Assembly (NCBI GenBank): GCA_902492545.1
Contig: CABULX010000110.1
Coordinates: 1-7,313, forward strand
Length of the DNA stretch: 7,313 bases
Source of the DNA: an uncultured Collinsella sp.
GTDB taxonomy: Bacteria > Actinomycetota > Coriobacteriia > Coriobacteriales > Coriobacteriaceae
Direction: 5' to 3'
This document shows positions 1-5,963 of this stretch, one piece after another (the first letter of the stretch is position 1; every line of letters starts with the position of its first letter). The position numbers were made by a program, and so were the translations under genes. The notes beneath the pieces were generated by a model that was not told the DNA's origin, did not search any database, and saw only the letters and a list, made by a program, of their open reading frames with translations.

Positions 1-801
1 TGCGAGAAATGCCCCCACTTCAGTAACAGCCTTCGTGTGGAGTCGAAGATCCAAGGGCTGTTTGACTCCATCAAAAATCTCCGTTTTGTTGCACCTTCGA
101 CCTATACGAAGAATCGGTTTCTCTCATTCAGGCCCCAATACGAGGGCCTTGTTGATGTAATACCGCACCAAAAGCTGCTTGGAGAGTATCTGGGCAACAG
201 ACGTCCTCTGAACGCAGGGGAGCGCATCAGGGTTGCCTTTCTGGGGATGCCGAGGAAGACAAAGGGCTGGGAGACCTGGCTTCGCCTCGTATCTGCGGTC
301 GATGAACAAGAGTACGAGTTCTTCGTCTTCAACAGCTCGAACGATATGTATCCAGGGATGAACAAGCGGTTTGTCGAATTTGATGAGAAGCACCCAAATG
401 CCATGACCGACTCTCTCAGGGAGTGCGAGATTGCCATCGTTGTCATGTGGCCATCTTGGCCAGAGACCTATAGCTACACCTGTATGGAATCTTACTCCGC
501 AAACGCTTATACGATTTCGAGTGCATGTGCAGGCAATGTCGCCGACTTTGTCGTTGAGCATGGGTCCGGTTTGGTGCTGAATAACGAGGAGGAGCTAATC
601 GGGCTGTTTAGGGATAAGAGCCGGCTTATCAGGGAGGTCAATCGTTTCAGGAGCGGAAAGCCTGGTCCGCTCGATCTTGTCGATTCAGATGAGATCGTAG
701 ACCTGCTTCCATGCTCCTCGGTAGGTCTCAACACGGGAGTTCACATGCACACGAGGCTGATTGAACGTTTGCTGCTGGAGGTACTCAATGCAAGATCATA
801 G
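1..801 (+). CDS. GT-B fold glycosyltransferase (GT4-like), 5' end missing
   Basis: The frame is open from the first base to a TAG at 799-801, giving 266 visible residues, so the gene begins upstream of the window. The GTG at 37 is internal, because the frame continues above it with a C-x2-C-P motif (nt 1-15) often seen in the middle of GT4-type enzymes just before the 'FVAPS' segment, present here at nt 88-102. The C-terminal half looks like the donor-sugar domain of a GT-B enzyme: a strand-turn start 'RVAFLGMPRKTKGW' and an E-x7-E motif (GAG 463-465 and GAA 487-489) in 'ETYSYTCME', followed by 'AGNVADFV' and 'GSGLVL'. The family transfers a sugar from a nucleotide donor to a lipid-linked acceptor at the cytoplasmic membrane face. 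Donor and acceptor cannot be told from sequence. Its last 14 nt overlap the next gene. Confidence 0.85.
   Translation, partial: CEKCPHFSNSLRVESKIQGLFDSIKNLRFVAPSTYTKNRFLSFRPQYEGLVDVIPHQKLLGEYLGNRRPLNAGERIRVAFLGMPRKTKGWETWLRLVSAVDEQEYEFFVFNSSNDMYPGMNKRFVEFDEKHPNAMTDSLRECEIAIVVMWPSWPETYSYTCMESYSANAYTISSACAGNVADFVVEHGSGLVLNNEEELIGLFRDKSRLIREVNRFRSGKPGPLDLVDSDEIVDLLPCSSVGLNTGVHMHTRLIERLLLEVLNARS
777..782 (+). promoter_or_regulatory. Shine-Dalgarno site for the Wzy-like gene
   Basis: GGAGGT lies 5 nt before the ATG at 788, inside the end of the glycosyltransferase gene. It decides the start at 788 over the in-frame TTG at 761, which has no comparable site, and over the ATG at 896. Its position suggests translational coupling with the upstream gene. 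Confidence 0.75.
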
Positions 802-2170
802 GCATGCGAGGCTCGTTATAAATAAAGCGGAGGAGCGGGCTGGTCGAAGAGGTCGTTGGTATCTCCCTAATAAGCAAGGCGTTCTAACCGTTTGCATGGG
901 TGACCTGGCGGATGCGACGATCGTTATAGGTATCTTGGCGCAGGTTTTCTTCCTTGAGTACTATGGTCTGGGGCGATACCTCAACTGGGTAATTACCGGC
1001 ATGATTTGCGTGAGGGCGCTCTTCTCCGGATGGAAATATAGCGGTAGAGCGCTACTACTTGGGCTGATTACCGTTGCAGGGTGGCTGTCTGGTGCCCTCT
1101 TGGGTGGCAATATGGAAACGTTTAGGGCGAATATTTTGCTGCTCCTCTACCCGTTTGTCTATACGCTTTACTTCTTTCTTTTGGTCACTAACAAGAGGGA
1201 TTTTCTTCTTGGACTCTTTGATGCAGGTTTTCCGGTCTTCAACGCCATATTGCTTCTCAATATGGCGATCATGTTTATCCAGTACTCTACCCATGGGATG
1301 ATCGCCGCGACAACGAACGACATCAGTTACTTCGAGGACAATATCTCCGGCCTGTTCTCTTATGCGTCCGTCCATGCGGTGGCCCTTTACACTTCATTCG
1401 TCGTGCTCTACAACTTCGTCTGGATTAGGAGGCTTCGGGGTCCTCTCTGGCCAACCCTTGCCATCGCTTACAACGTCTGCCTTATCGTCCTGTCCTTCTA
1501 TCTTGCGACACTCAACGATAATAAGGCGCTCTTCATAATCCTTCCTCTCGTTTTAGTGATGTTCTGGCTTATTTCAGTCATGAGAGGAGAAGCGGATGTT
1601 TCGGGTCCCTTCTTTTGGCTTGTCGCCTTGTATTTTATCCTGACAATTGCATACGCCTTGGTGCCTGCGTTCCAGATCCTCGTGGATACGCAAGTGTTTG
1701 GTCTGTTCGATATGGTTGGCAGTTCAGCTTCCGTCGGTACTGCTGCCGACGGCAGTAACGAGAGGATTGCTATCATCGGCTTCGCTCTCTTGAGACCGGC
1801 TACATGGAGTCTCGGAGAAGGTCTTGGAGCCTCAAGCTTCTACGCGTCCGGGTTCATGTCGTTTAACCACTTTGGTCAAGCGGATATGGGGTCTTTCTTG
1901 ATTCTCATGGGGGTTTGGGAGACGGCAGCGTATGTAGCGTTTTTCCACTCCGTGGTTAGTGAGTTTATAGAGCAGGAAAAAGGATCTAATGGCCGGATTG
2001 TTCGTTTGCTCCTTTTGCTAACAATTCTTATTACCTTTCTGTATACGCAGTGCTTTACAAGGGTGAACTGCTGCTTGTGCCTACTGCTGCTCTGTGGAGC
2101 GCTGGCTTGGTCGTGGAATTCCTCGGCTGCAGACTATTTGATTATTGATAGAGACGAAGAACAGGTTTGA
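788..2170 (+). CDS. Polytopic membrane protein, probable Wzy-type polysaccharide polymerase
   Basis: Starting at ATG 788 the product is 460 aa. A basic N-terminal tail of about 35 residues is followed by roughly 11-13 hydrophobic segments (near residues 42-58, 64-80, 88-106, 114-132, 147-165, 187-210, 222-239, 244-263, 275-294, 378-400 and 416-453). A longer hydrophilic stretch at about 300-377 probably faces outside and carries 'GEGLGASSF' and an 'NHFGQADMG' segment. Size, topology and a large loop between late helices fit Wzy polymerases and O-antigen ligase-like proteins, which join lipid-linked repeat units on the outer face of the membrane. Wzy proteins have low sequence conservation, so the call rests on topology and on a flippase in the same operon. 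An O-antigen ligase or another multi-spanning transport-like protein is possible. Base composition is lower in GC than the flippase, typical of the variable part of such loci. Confidence 0.7.
   Translation: MQDHRHARLVINKAEERAGRRGRWYLPNKQGVLTVCMGDLADATIVIGILAQVFFLEYYGLGRYLNWVITGMICVRALFSGWKYSGRALLLGLITVAGWLSGALLGGNMETFRANILLLLYPFVYTLYFFLLVTNKRDFLLGLFDAGFPVFNAILLLNMAIMFIQYSTHGMIAATTNDISYFEDNISGLFSYASVHAVALYTSFVVLYNFVWIRRLRGPLWPTLAIAYNVCLIVLSFYLATLNDNKALFIILPLVLVMFWLISVMRGEADVSGPFFWLVALYFILTIAYALVPAFQILVDTQVFGLFDMVGSSASVGTAADGSNERIAIIGFALLRPATWSLGEGLGASSFYASGFMSFNHFGQADMGSFLILMGVWETAAYVAFFHSVVSEFIEQEKGSNGRIVRLLLLLTILITFLYTQCFTRVNCCLCLLLLCGALAWSWNSSAADYLIIDRDEEQV
1243..1267 (+). repeat. Intragenic inverted repeat, 10-bp stem with 5-nt loop
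   Basis: Positions 1243-1252 (CGCCATATTG) are the exact reverse complement of 1258-1267, around the loop CTTCT. It lies in the coding sequence for a transmembrane segment of the Wzy-like gene. There is no following T-tract. A stem of this length could arise by chance in a window this size, so function is doubtful. Confidence 0.5.
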
Positions 2171-2172
2171 AC

Positions 2173-3246
2173 ATGAAAATAGGCATTTCCACATTTACGC
2201 ATGGGGACAACTATGGGCAGAGGCTCCAGAACCTTGCTGTCCAAGAAACTCTCAAACTCTCGGGTGCAGATGTCCTTACGTTCAGACAGAAGGACTCGAG
2301 ATCTGCCAAATACAAGCTCAAGTCTTTGGCTTCGCTCATTCCAAAGGGGCTTGCCGTTGCCCACATCCAGAGGCATCGTTCGTTTGAGGATTTCAATTCC
2401 CGTAACATTTCCTTTAGCCGGGAGGTTATATCTGATTCCAACCCTCCACGTGACATTAAATCCTATGACTTTTTCGTTGCTGGGAGCGACCAAGTTTGGT
2501 CTCCGTATTCCCCTGACGCTAACTCCACTATGTTTCTCACGTTTTCGCCAAGAGAAAAGCGCATTGCTTTTTCGCCAAGCTTGGCAGCTCCGACGATTCC
2601 CGAGGAGAAGCGTGAGCTGTTCCACGGCTATTTCGACGGGTTTGATAGGCTGTCCGTTCGTGAGCAGAAGAGCGCCGAGCTTATAAACAGTCTGTACGGC
2701 TTAAAGGCCGAGGTGTTGATTGACCCAACACTGATGTTTGACGGCTCCTGGTGGGAAAGGTATGAAAAAGAGCCGCACTGCGGGCTTCCAAATGATTATG
2801 TATTGACGTACTTCCTCGGGAGTGCAGCTTACGAAGAGAGGGTTGCCGAAATCTGTGATTCACTTAGCTGCAAGAGGGTCGATTTACTAGGGGATGCGCG
2901 CTACTACGCCCTCGGGCCTTCAGAGTTCCTCTATGCCGTCCGTCACGCAAAACTTGTAGCGACAGATTCATATCACGGATCAATTTTCTCGATCTTGTTC
3001 GGGAAGCCGCTGATTTATTGCCCTCGTGAGTCCACTGGTCCAGACATGAGCAGCCGATTCGACACGCTAGCCAGCGAGCTGGGTGTTTCTTTCGTTGAGC
3101 GGTCAATTCTTTCCGTATGTAATTCGGAACTGCTCGAGAGTGACTATTCAAAGGCGTATGACAGGTTGGCAGCTCAGAGGAAGATCGTTGTTGAATTCCT
3201 CGATAGATGTGGATTGAGCATTCCCTCGGAGGCCGCCCGTGGCTAG
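2173..3246 (+). CDS. Polysaccharide pyruvyl transferase family protein
   Basis: ATG 2173 gives a 357-aa protein, beginning 2 nt after the stop of the polymerase-like gene. An in-frame TTG at 2167 would add two residues, but the ATG with AGG at 2163-2165 is preferred. Family hallmarks (PF04230, CsaB/WcaK-like) run in order: the N-terminal 'GDNYGQRLQNLAVQ' motif (residues 11-24), 'YDFFVAGSDQVWSP' (98-111), 'VLIDPTLMF' (171-179), 'DYVLTYFLG' (198-206) and 'ATDSYHGSIFSILFGKPL' (263-280) with the conserved His. Members transfer a pyruvyl group from phosphoenolpyruvate to sugar hydroxyls as a ketal, adding negative charge to the polymer. Length is usual and nothing appears missing. No signal peptide or membrane segment is evident, so it should act in the cytoplasm on a nucleotide- or lipid-linked sugar. 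The acceptor sugar cannot be predicted. GC is clearly lower than in the next gene, with which it overlaps by 8 nt. Confidence 0.9.
   Translation: MKIGISTFTHGDNYGQRLQNLAVQETLKLSGADVLTFRQKDSRSAKYKLKSLASLIPKGLAVAHIQRHRSFEDFNSRNISFSREVISDSNPPRDIKSYDFFVAGSDQVWSPYSPDANSTMFLTFSPREKRIAFSPSLAAPTIPEEKRELFHGYFDGFDRLSVREQKSAELINSLYGLKAEVLIDPTLMFDGSWWERYEKEPHCGLPNDYVLTYFLGSAAYEERVAEICDSLSCKRVDLLGDARYYALGPSEFLYAVRHAKLVATDSYHGSIFSILFGKPLIYCPRESTGPDMSSRFDTLASELGVSFVERSILSVCNSELLESDYSKAYDRLAAQRKIVVEFLDRCGLSIPSEAARG
3228..3232 (+). promoter_or_regulatory. Shine-Dalgarno site for the flippase GTG start
   Basis: GGAGG ends 6 nt before the GTG at 3239 and lies inside the last codons of the pyruvyl transferase. 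It supports GTG 3239 as the true start and indicates coupled translation. Confidence 0.75.
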
Positions 3247-4753
3247 CCAGCGTAAGGCGGGCGCCCTCCTCGGCTACGCCAACATCCTCGCAAAGAACCT
3301 CGTCAACCTCGTCTACACGCCGATGCTACTGTCCTACGTGGGGCAGGCGGACTACGGCGTCTTCCAGAGCTCGAACTCCTTTGTCTTCTCGCTGACGCTC
3401 CTGTCCTTCGGCTTCTCCGAGGCCTACGTGCGCTTCTACACGCAGACGGTGGCGCACGGCGGCGAGCGCGACATCCGGCACCTGAACGGCATGTACCTCA
3501 CGCTTTACGTCGCCGTCACAGCCGCGGCGGTCGCCCTCGGCATGGGCTTCTCCGCAAACGCCGGCGCGGTGTTCTCGGCCGGGTTCACCGAGGCGCAGGT
3601 CTCGCTCGCCCGGGAGCTGCTCGCCATCATGACGCTCAACGTCGCCTCGACGTTGTTCACCGTCGTGTTCAATTCCTACATCACGGCGCACGAGCGCTTC
3701 GTCTACCAGCAGACCAGGCAGCTCGTCACCACGCTTGCGACGCCGCTGTGCGCCTGGGCCCTGCTGGCCGCCGGTATGGGGCCCGTGGGCGTTGCCCTAG
3801 CACAGCTCGCGGTGAACCTCGTCCTGCTCGCCCTCAACGCGCGCTACGCCATCGTCGTGCTGGGCATGCGCTTCGAGCTCAGGGGTGCCGACTGGGGCGT
3901 CATGCGCGGCATCGCCGCCTTCAGTGCCTGGATCTTCGGTAACCAGGTCTGCGAGATGGTCAATCAGAGCGTGCCCAACATCATGCTGGGGGCCATCTCG
4001 GGCGCGACTGCGGTATCTCTGTTCGCGGTGGCCGTGAACATCCGCCAGGTCTTCTACTCGCTCTCCACCACGATGTCGAACGTCTTCATTCCGAAGGTCA
4101 ACCGCATCGTCGCCACCTCGGACGACAACGCCGAGCTCACTCGCCTTATGACGCGCGTGGGCCGCTACCAGATGGTACTGTTTTGCTGGGTGTACGGAGG
4201 TTTCGCTATTCTCGGGAAGTTTTTCGTGACGAGGTGGGCGGGCCCGGGCTTCGCCGAGGCCTACTGGCTCGTGCTCGCCATGACGCTACCCGTCATGGTG
4301 CCCCTCTGTCAGAACGTCGGCATCGAGATCCAGAGGGCCAAGAACATGCACCACGCCAGGAGTCTCGTCTACCTTGCGATGGCGGTCGGGAACGTTGCCT
4401 TCACCGCCGCGGCCGCCCCGGCGCTGGGGCCGTGGGCCCCCGCGATCGCCTATGTCGTCAGCATCGTGCTCGGCAACGGACTGTGGATGAACTGGTACTA
4501 CCAGAAGCGGGTCGGTCTCGACATGCTCTTTTTCTGGAAGCGGAACCTGCCGGTGCTGCTCGCCTGGGCTGCCGTCACCGTCGCCTGCCTCGCTGGCACG
4601 GCGGTCCTGCCCGTCAACGGATGGCCCGCGTTCCTCGAGTGGGGCGCCGTTTACAGCGCGCTTTTCGCCATAGCCCTTTGGCTCGCCGTCCTAACGAAGG
4701 ACGAACGTATCGCGGTCGTCTCTCGTTCCTTAGATAGGGTCCATCATGAATGA
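3239..4753 (+). CDS. Wzx-type oligosaccharide flippase (MOP superfamily)
   Basis: GTG start, 504 aa, overlapping the previous gene by 8 nt. The N-terminus ('GALLGYANILAKNLVNLVYTP', 'YVGQADYGVFQSS', 'GFSEAYVRFY') is typical of polysaccharide biosynthesis/export proteins of the MOP/MATE fold. About 12-14 hydrophobic helices follow in two similar halves (roughly residues 10-32, 43-65, 84-108, 123-146, 158-200, 225-275, 310-330, 340-360, 375-420, 438-457, 466-486), with basic residues in cytoplasmic loops. The C-terminus is hydrophilic and ends 'DRVHHE'. Length is near the family's usual 420-510. It should flip undecaprenyl-linked repeat units to the outer face, where the polymerase-like protein would join them. 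Codons strongly favour G/C at the third position (about 65-68% GC in sampled lines), unlike the three genes before it. It overlaps the next gene by 8 nt. The transported sugar cannot be predicted. Confidence 0.92.
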   Translation: MASQRKAGALLGYANILAKNLVNLVYTPMLLSYVGQADYGVFQSSNSFVFSLTLLSFGFSEAYVRFYTQTVAHGGERDIRHLNGMYLTLYVAVTAAAVALGMGFSANAGAVFSAGFTEAQVSLARELLAIMTLNVASTLFTVVFNSYITAHERFVYQQTRQLVTTLATPLCAWALLAAGMGPVGVALAQLAVNLVLLALNARYAIVVLGMRFELRGADWGVMRGIAAFSAWIFGNQVCEMVNQSVPNIMLGAISGATAVSLFAVAVNIRQVFYSLSTTMSNVFIPKVNRIVATSDDNAELTRLMTRVGRYQMVLFCWVYGGFAILGKFFVTRWAGPGFAEAYWLVLAMTLPVMVPLCQNVGIEIQRAKNMHHARSLVYLAMAVGNVAFTAAAAPALGPWAPAIAYVVSIVLGNGLWMNWYYQKRVGLDMLFFWKRNLPVLLAWAAVTVACLAGTAVLPVNGWPAFLEWGAVYSALFAIALWLAVLTKDERIAVVSRSLDRVHHE

Positions 4754-5963
4754 TTCCGAGAAATCCCCGAGGGTCGTCTCGCTTGGCGACCGTTGCTGCG
4801 GCTGCGGCGCGTGCGCTGCCCGCTGCCCCAAGTCATGCATCTCCATGGAACCCGATGATTGTGGCTTCCTACACCCCACCGTCGACGCCTCCGGGTGCGT
4901 AGGCTGCGGGGCGTGCGACGCCGTATGCCCGGCGCTCAACGCCCCTGGGGAGGACGGGTGCGAGTTCGCCCTCTGGGCGAAGGCTCATGACGTCGGCTTG
5001 CTCGATAGATCGTCGTCGGGCGGCGTGTTCGGTCTACTCGCCGGTGACGCTCTCTCGCGCGGCGGTGTTGTGGCGGGCGCCGCGTGGACGGACGGTTGCC
5101 GCGAGCTTCGTCACGTGCTCGTGGAGGACAGGCCGGCGCTCGGCGCCGTTATGCGCTCGAAATACGTTCAGAGCGCGGTTGGCCGCGGCGTCTTCGAGGG
5201 CGTCCGCGCTGCCCTGCGTGAAGGCAGGCCGGCGCTCTTTGCCGGTACTGCATGCCAGGTGGCTGGCATGCGCTCATACCTGGGGAAACTCGCCGACTCT
5301 GACCTCTTCCTCGGCGTCGACGTCATCTGCCACGGTGTTCCGTCTCCAGAGCTCTGGTCGCGCTGGGTCGACTACCGTGGTGAGGCCTTCGGGTCGGACG
5401 TCTGCGACGTCAATATGCGGAGTAAGACAACCGGATGGTTGTCTTTCTCCGCTATGTACAAGCACATAGCGGAGAAAGACAACACCGGGGACACCGAGTC
5501 CCAGATATTCGGCAAAGACTGGTACATGAAAGCGTTTCTGGCCAATGCGAGCCTTCGTTCGTCCTGTCTGGCATGTCCAGCAAAGCGCTCCAGCGGCGCC
5601 GATATCACGCTCGGTGATTTCTGGGGGTTCCAGAATACCCATCCCGAGGTCGACAACTCCAAGGGCGTATCTGCCGTCCTATGCAATACCGAGAAGGGCG
5701 TGCGGGCATTCGAGGCTATTTCTGGGCTTACTGCAAACGGTCCGGCGACGCTTGATGGGGTAATCGCGGGCAACCCTAGCCTCGTCCATTCTGTCACGCC
5801 TTATCCAAAGCGCGACGAGTTCTTGAACGACGTGTCTGCCGGGCTTTCCATCCCAGATCTCATGGACAAGTGGGATTTCCGTCCCACTCTCTGGCAGCGT
5901 GTCCGCGGCAAGCTTGGTGGTATTAAACGACGACTAAAGAGACTCGTTGGAAGGAGAGCCTAG
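4746..5963 (+). CDS. Iron-sulfur FrhB-like protein (F420 hydrogenase/dehydrogenase beta-subunit family)
   Basis: ATG 4746 gives 405 aa. The start overlaps the flippase end by 8 nt, with a weak AGGG at 4736-4739. Residues 17-28 and 51-62 each carry C-x2-C-x2-C-x3-C-P, a 2[4Fe-4S] ferredoxin domain. The FrhB/FdhB-like domain follows: 'SSSGGVFGLLA' (89-99), 'MRSKYVQSAVG' (136-146), 'GTACQVAG' (167-174), 'DVICHGVPSP' (192-201), 'SKTTGW' (226-231), a C-x2-C at 274-277 and 'DITLGDFWG' (286-294). It ends in a basic tail (383-405, rich in Lys/Arg). The family is named for F420-reducing hydrogenase subunits, but many members sit in polysaccharide loci beside pyruvyl transferases, as here. A redox or sugar-modifying role is possible, but the substrate and electron partner are unknown. 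The first two thirds are very GC-rich. After about nt 5400 GC drops, and a perfect 20-bp inverted repeat lies in the coding sequence for residues 231-246. Confidence 0.88.
   Translation: MNDSEKSPRVVSLGDRCCGCGACAARCPKSCISMEPDDCGFLHPTVDASGCVGCGACDAVCPALNAPGEDGCEFALWAKAHDVGLLDRSSSGGVFGLLAGDALSRGGVVAGAAWTDGCRELRHVLVEDRPALGAVMRSKYVQSAVGRGVFEGVRAALREGRPALFAGTACQVAGMRSYLGKLADSDLFLGVDVICHGVPSPELWSRWVDYRGEAFGSDVCDVNMRSKTTGWLSFSAMYKHIAEKDNTGDTESQIFGKDWYMKAFLANASLRSSCLACPAKRSSGADITLGDFWGFQNTHPEVDNSKGVSAVLCNTEKGVRAFEAISGLTANGPATLDGVIAGNPSLVHSVTPYPKRDEFLNDVSAGLSIPDLMDKWDFRPTLWQRVRGKLGGIKRRLKRLVGRRA
5417..5483 (+). repeat. Three-copy 15-nt module: direct, inverted, direct
   Basis: GCGGAGTAAGACAAC at 5417-5431 recurs at 5469-5483 with a single change (T to A at the seventh base). 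Its inverted form, the exact complement of the second copy, lies between them at 5438-5452. The middle copy can pair with either neighbour: 8 bp with the upstream copy (5424-5431 with 5438-5445, loop 5432-5437) or 20 bp with the downstream one. The two pairings exclude each other. All copies are inside the iron-sulfur gene. Confidence 0.85.
5438..5483 (+). repeat. Perfect 20-bp inverted repeat with 6-nt loop, intragenic
   Basis: Arm 5438-5457 is the exact reverse complement of arm 5464-5483, with loop ACAAGC at 5458-5463. CCGG at 5431-5434 and CCGG at 5485-5488 could add four pairs beyond a small asymmetric internal loop. The repeat encodes residues 231-246 of the FrhB-like protein and keeps the frame open. 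No T-tract follows, so it does not look like an intrinsic terminator. The GC step within this gene lies just upstream. A strong RNA or cruciform hairpin is expected here. Confidence 0.93.
5951..5956 (+). promoter_or_regulatory. Shine-Dalgarno site for the acyltransferase
   Basis: AAGGAG ends 7 nt before ATG 5964, which follows the stop codon of the iron-sulfur gene directly. It fixes the acyltransferase start and shows that this gene was built for coupled translation in the same operon. Confidence 0.7.

Noticed and set aside
761..787. TTG 761 as the start of the Wzy-like gene
   Set aside because: ATG 788 has GGAGGT at ideal spacing, whereas TTG 761 has no such site and would lengthen the overlap.
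37..801. GTG at 37 as the start of the glycosyltransferase
   Set aside because: The frame is open to base 1 and the upstream codons carry the C-x2-C-P motif, so 37 is an internal codon.
1731..1752. 7-bp inverted repeat CCGTCGG/CCGACGG in the Wzy-like gene
   Set aside because: The stem is short with an 8-nt loop and no T-tract. Chance is sufficient.
3326..3691. Antisense frame of 121 aa in the flippase
   Set aside because: Rich in Arg, Glu, Gly and Val, as expected opposite GC-rich coding sequence. No motif or ribosome site, and the + strand gene is clear.
5129..5237. Repeated CAGGCCGGCGCTC at 5129-5141 and 5225-5237
   Set aside because: Both copies encode Arg-Pro-Ala-Leu in GC-rich coding sequence. 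Shared codons explain the match.
5250..5271. 9-bp inverted repeat (5250-5258 with 5263-5271)
   Set aside because: It overlaps the conserved GTACQVAG codons. A stem this short is expected by chance in several kilobases.
5438..5483. The inverted repeat as an intrinsic terminator
   Set aside because: No run of T follows the right arm on the + strand and coding continues for about 480 nt with conserved family motifs.
5274..5797. Antisense frames across the iron-sulfur gene
   Set aside because: They are shadows of the + gene. The peptide shared with the sense strand ('FSAM...IAEKDN') is only the inverted repeat read from the other side.
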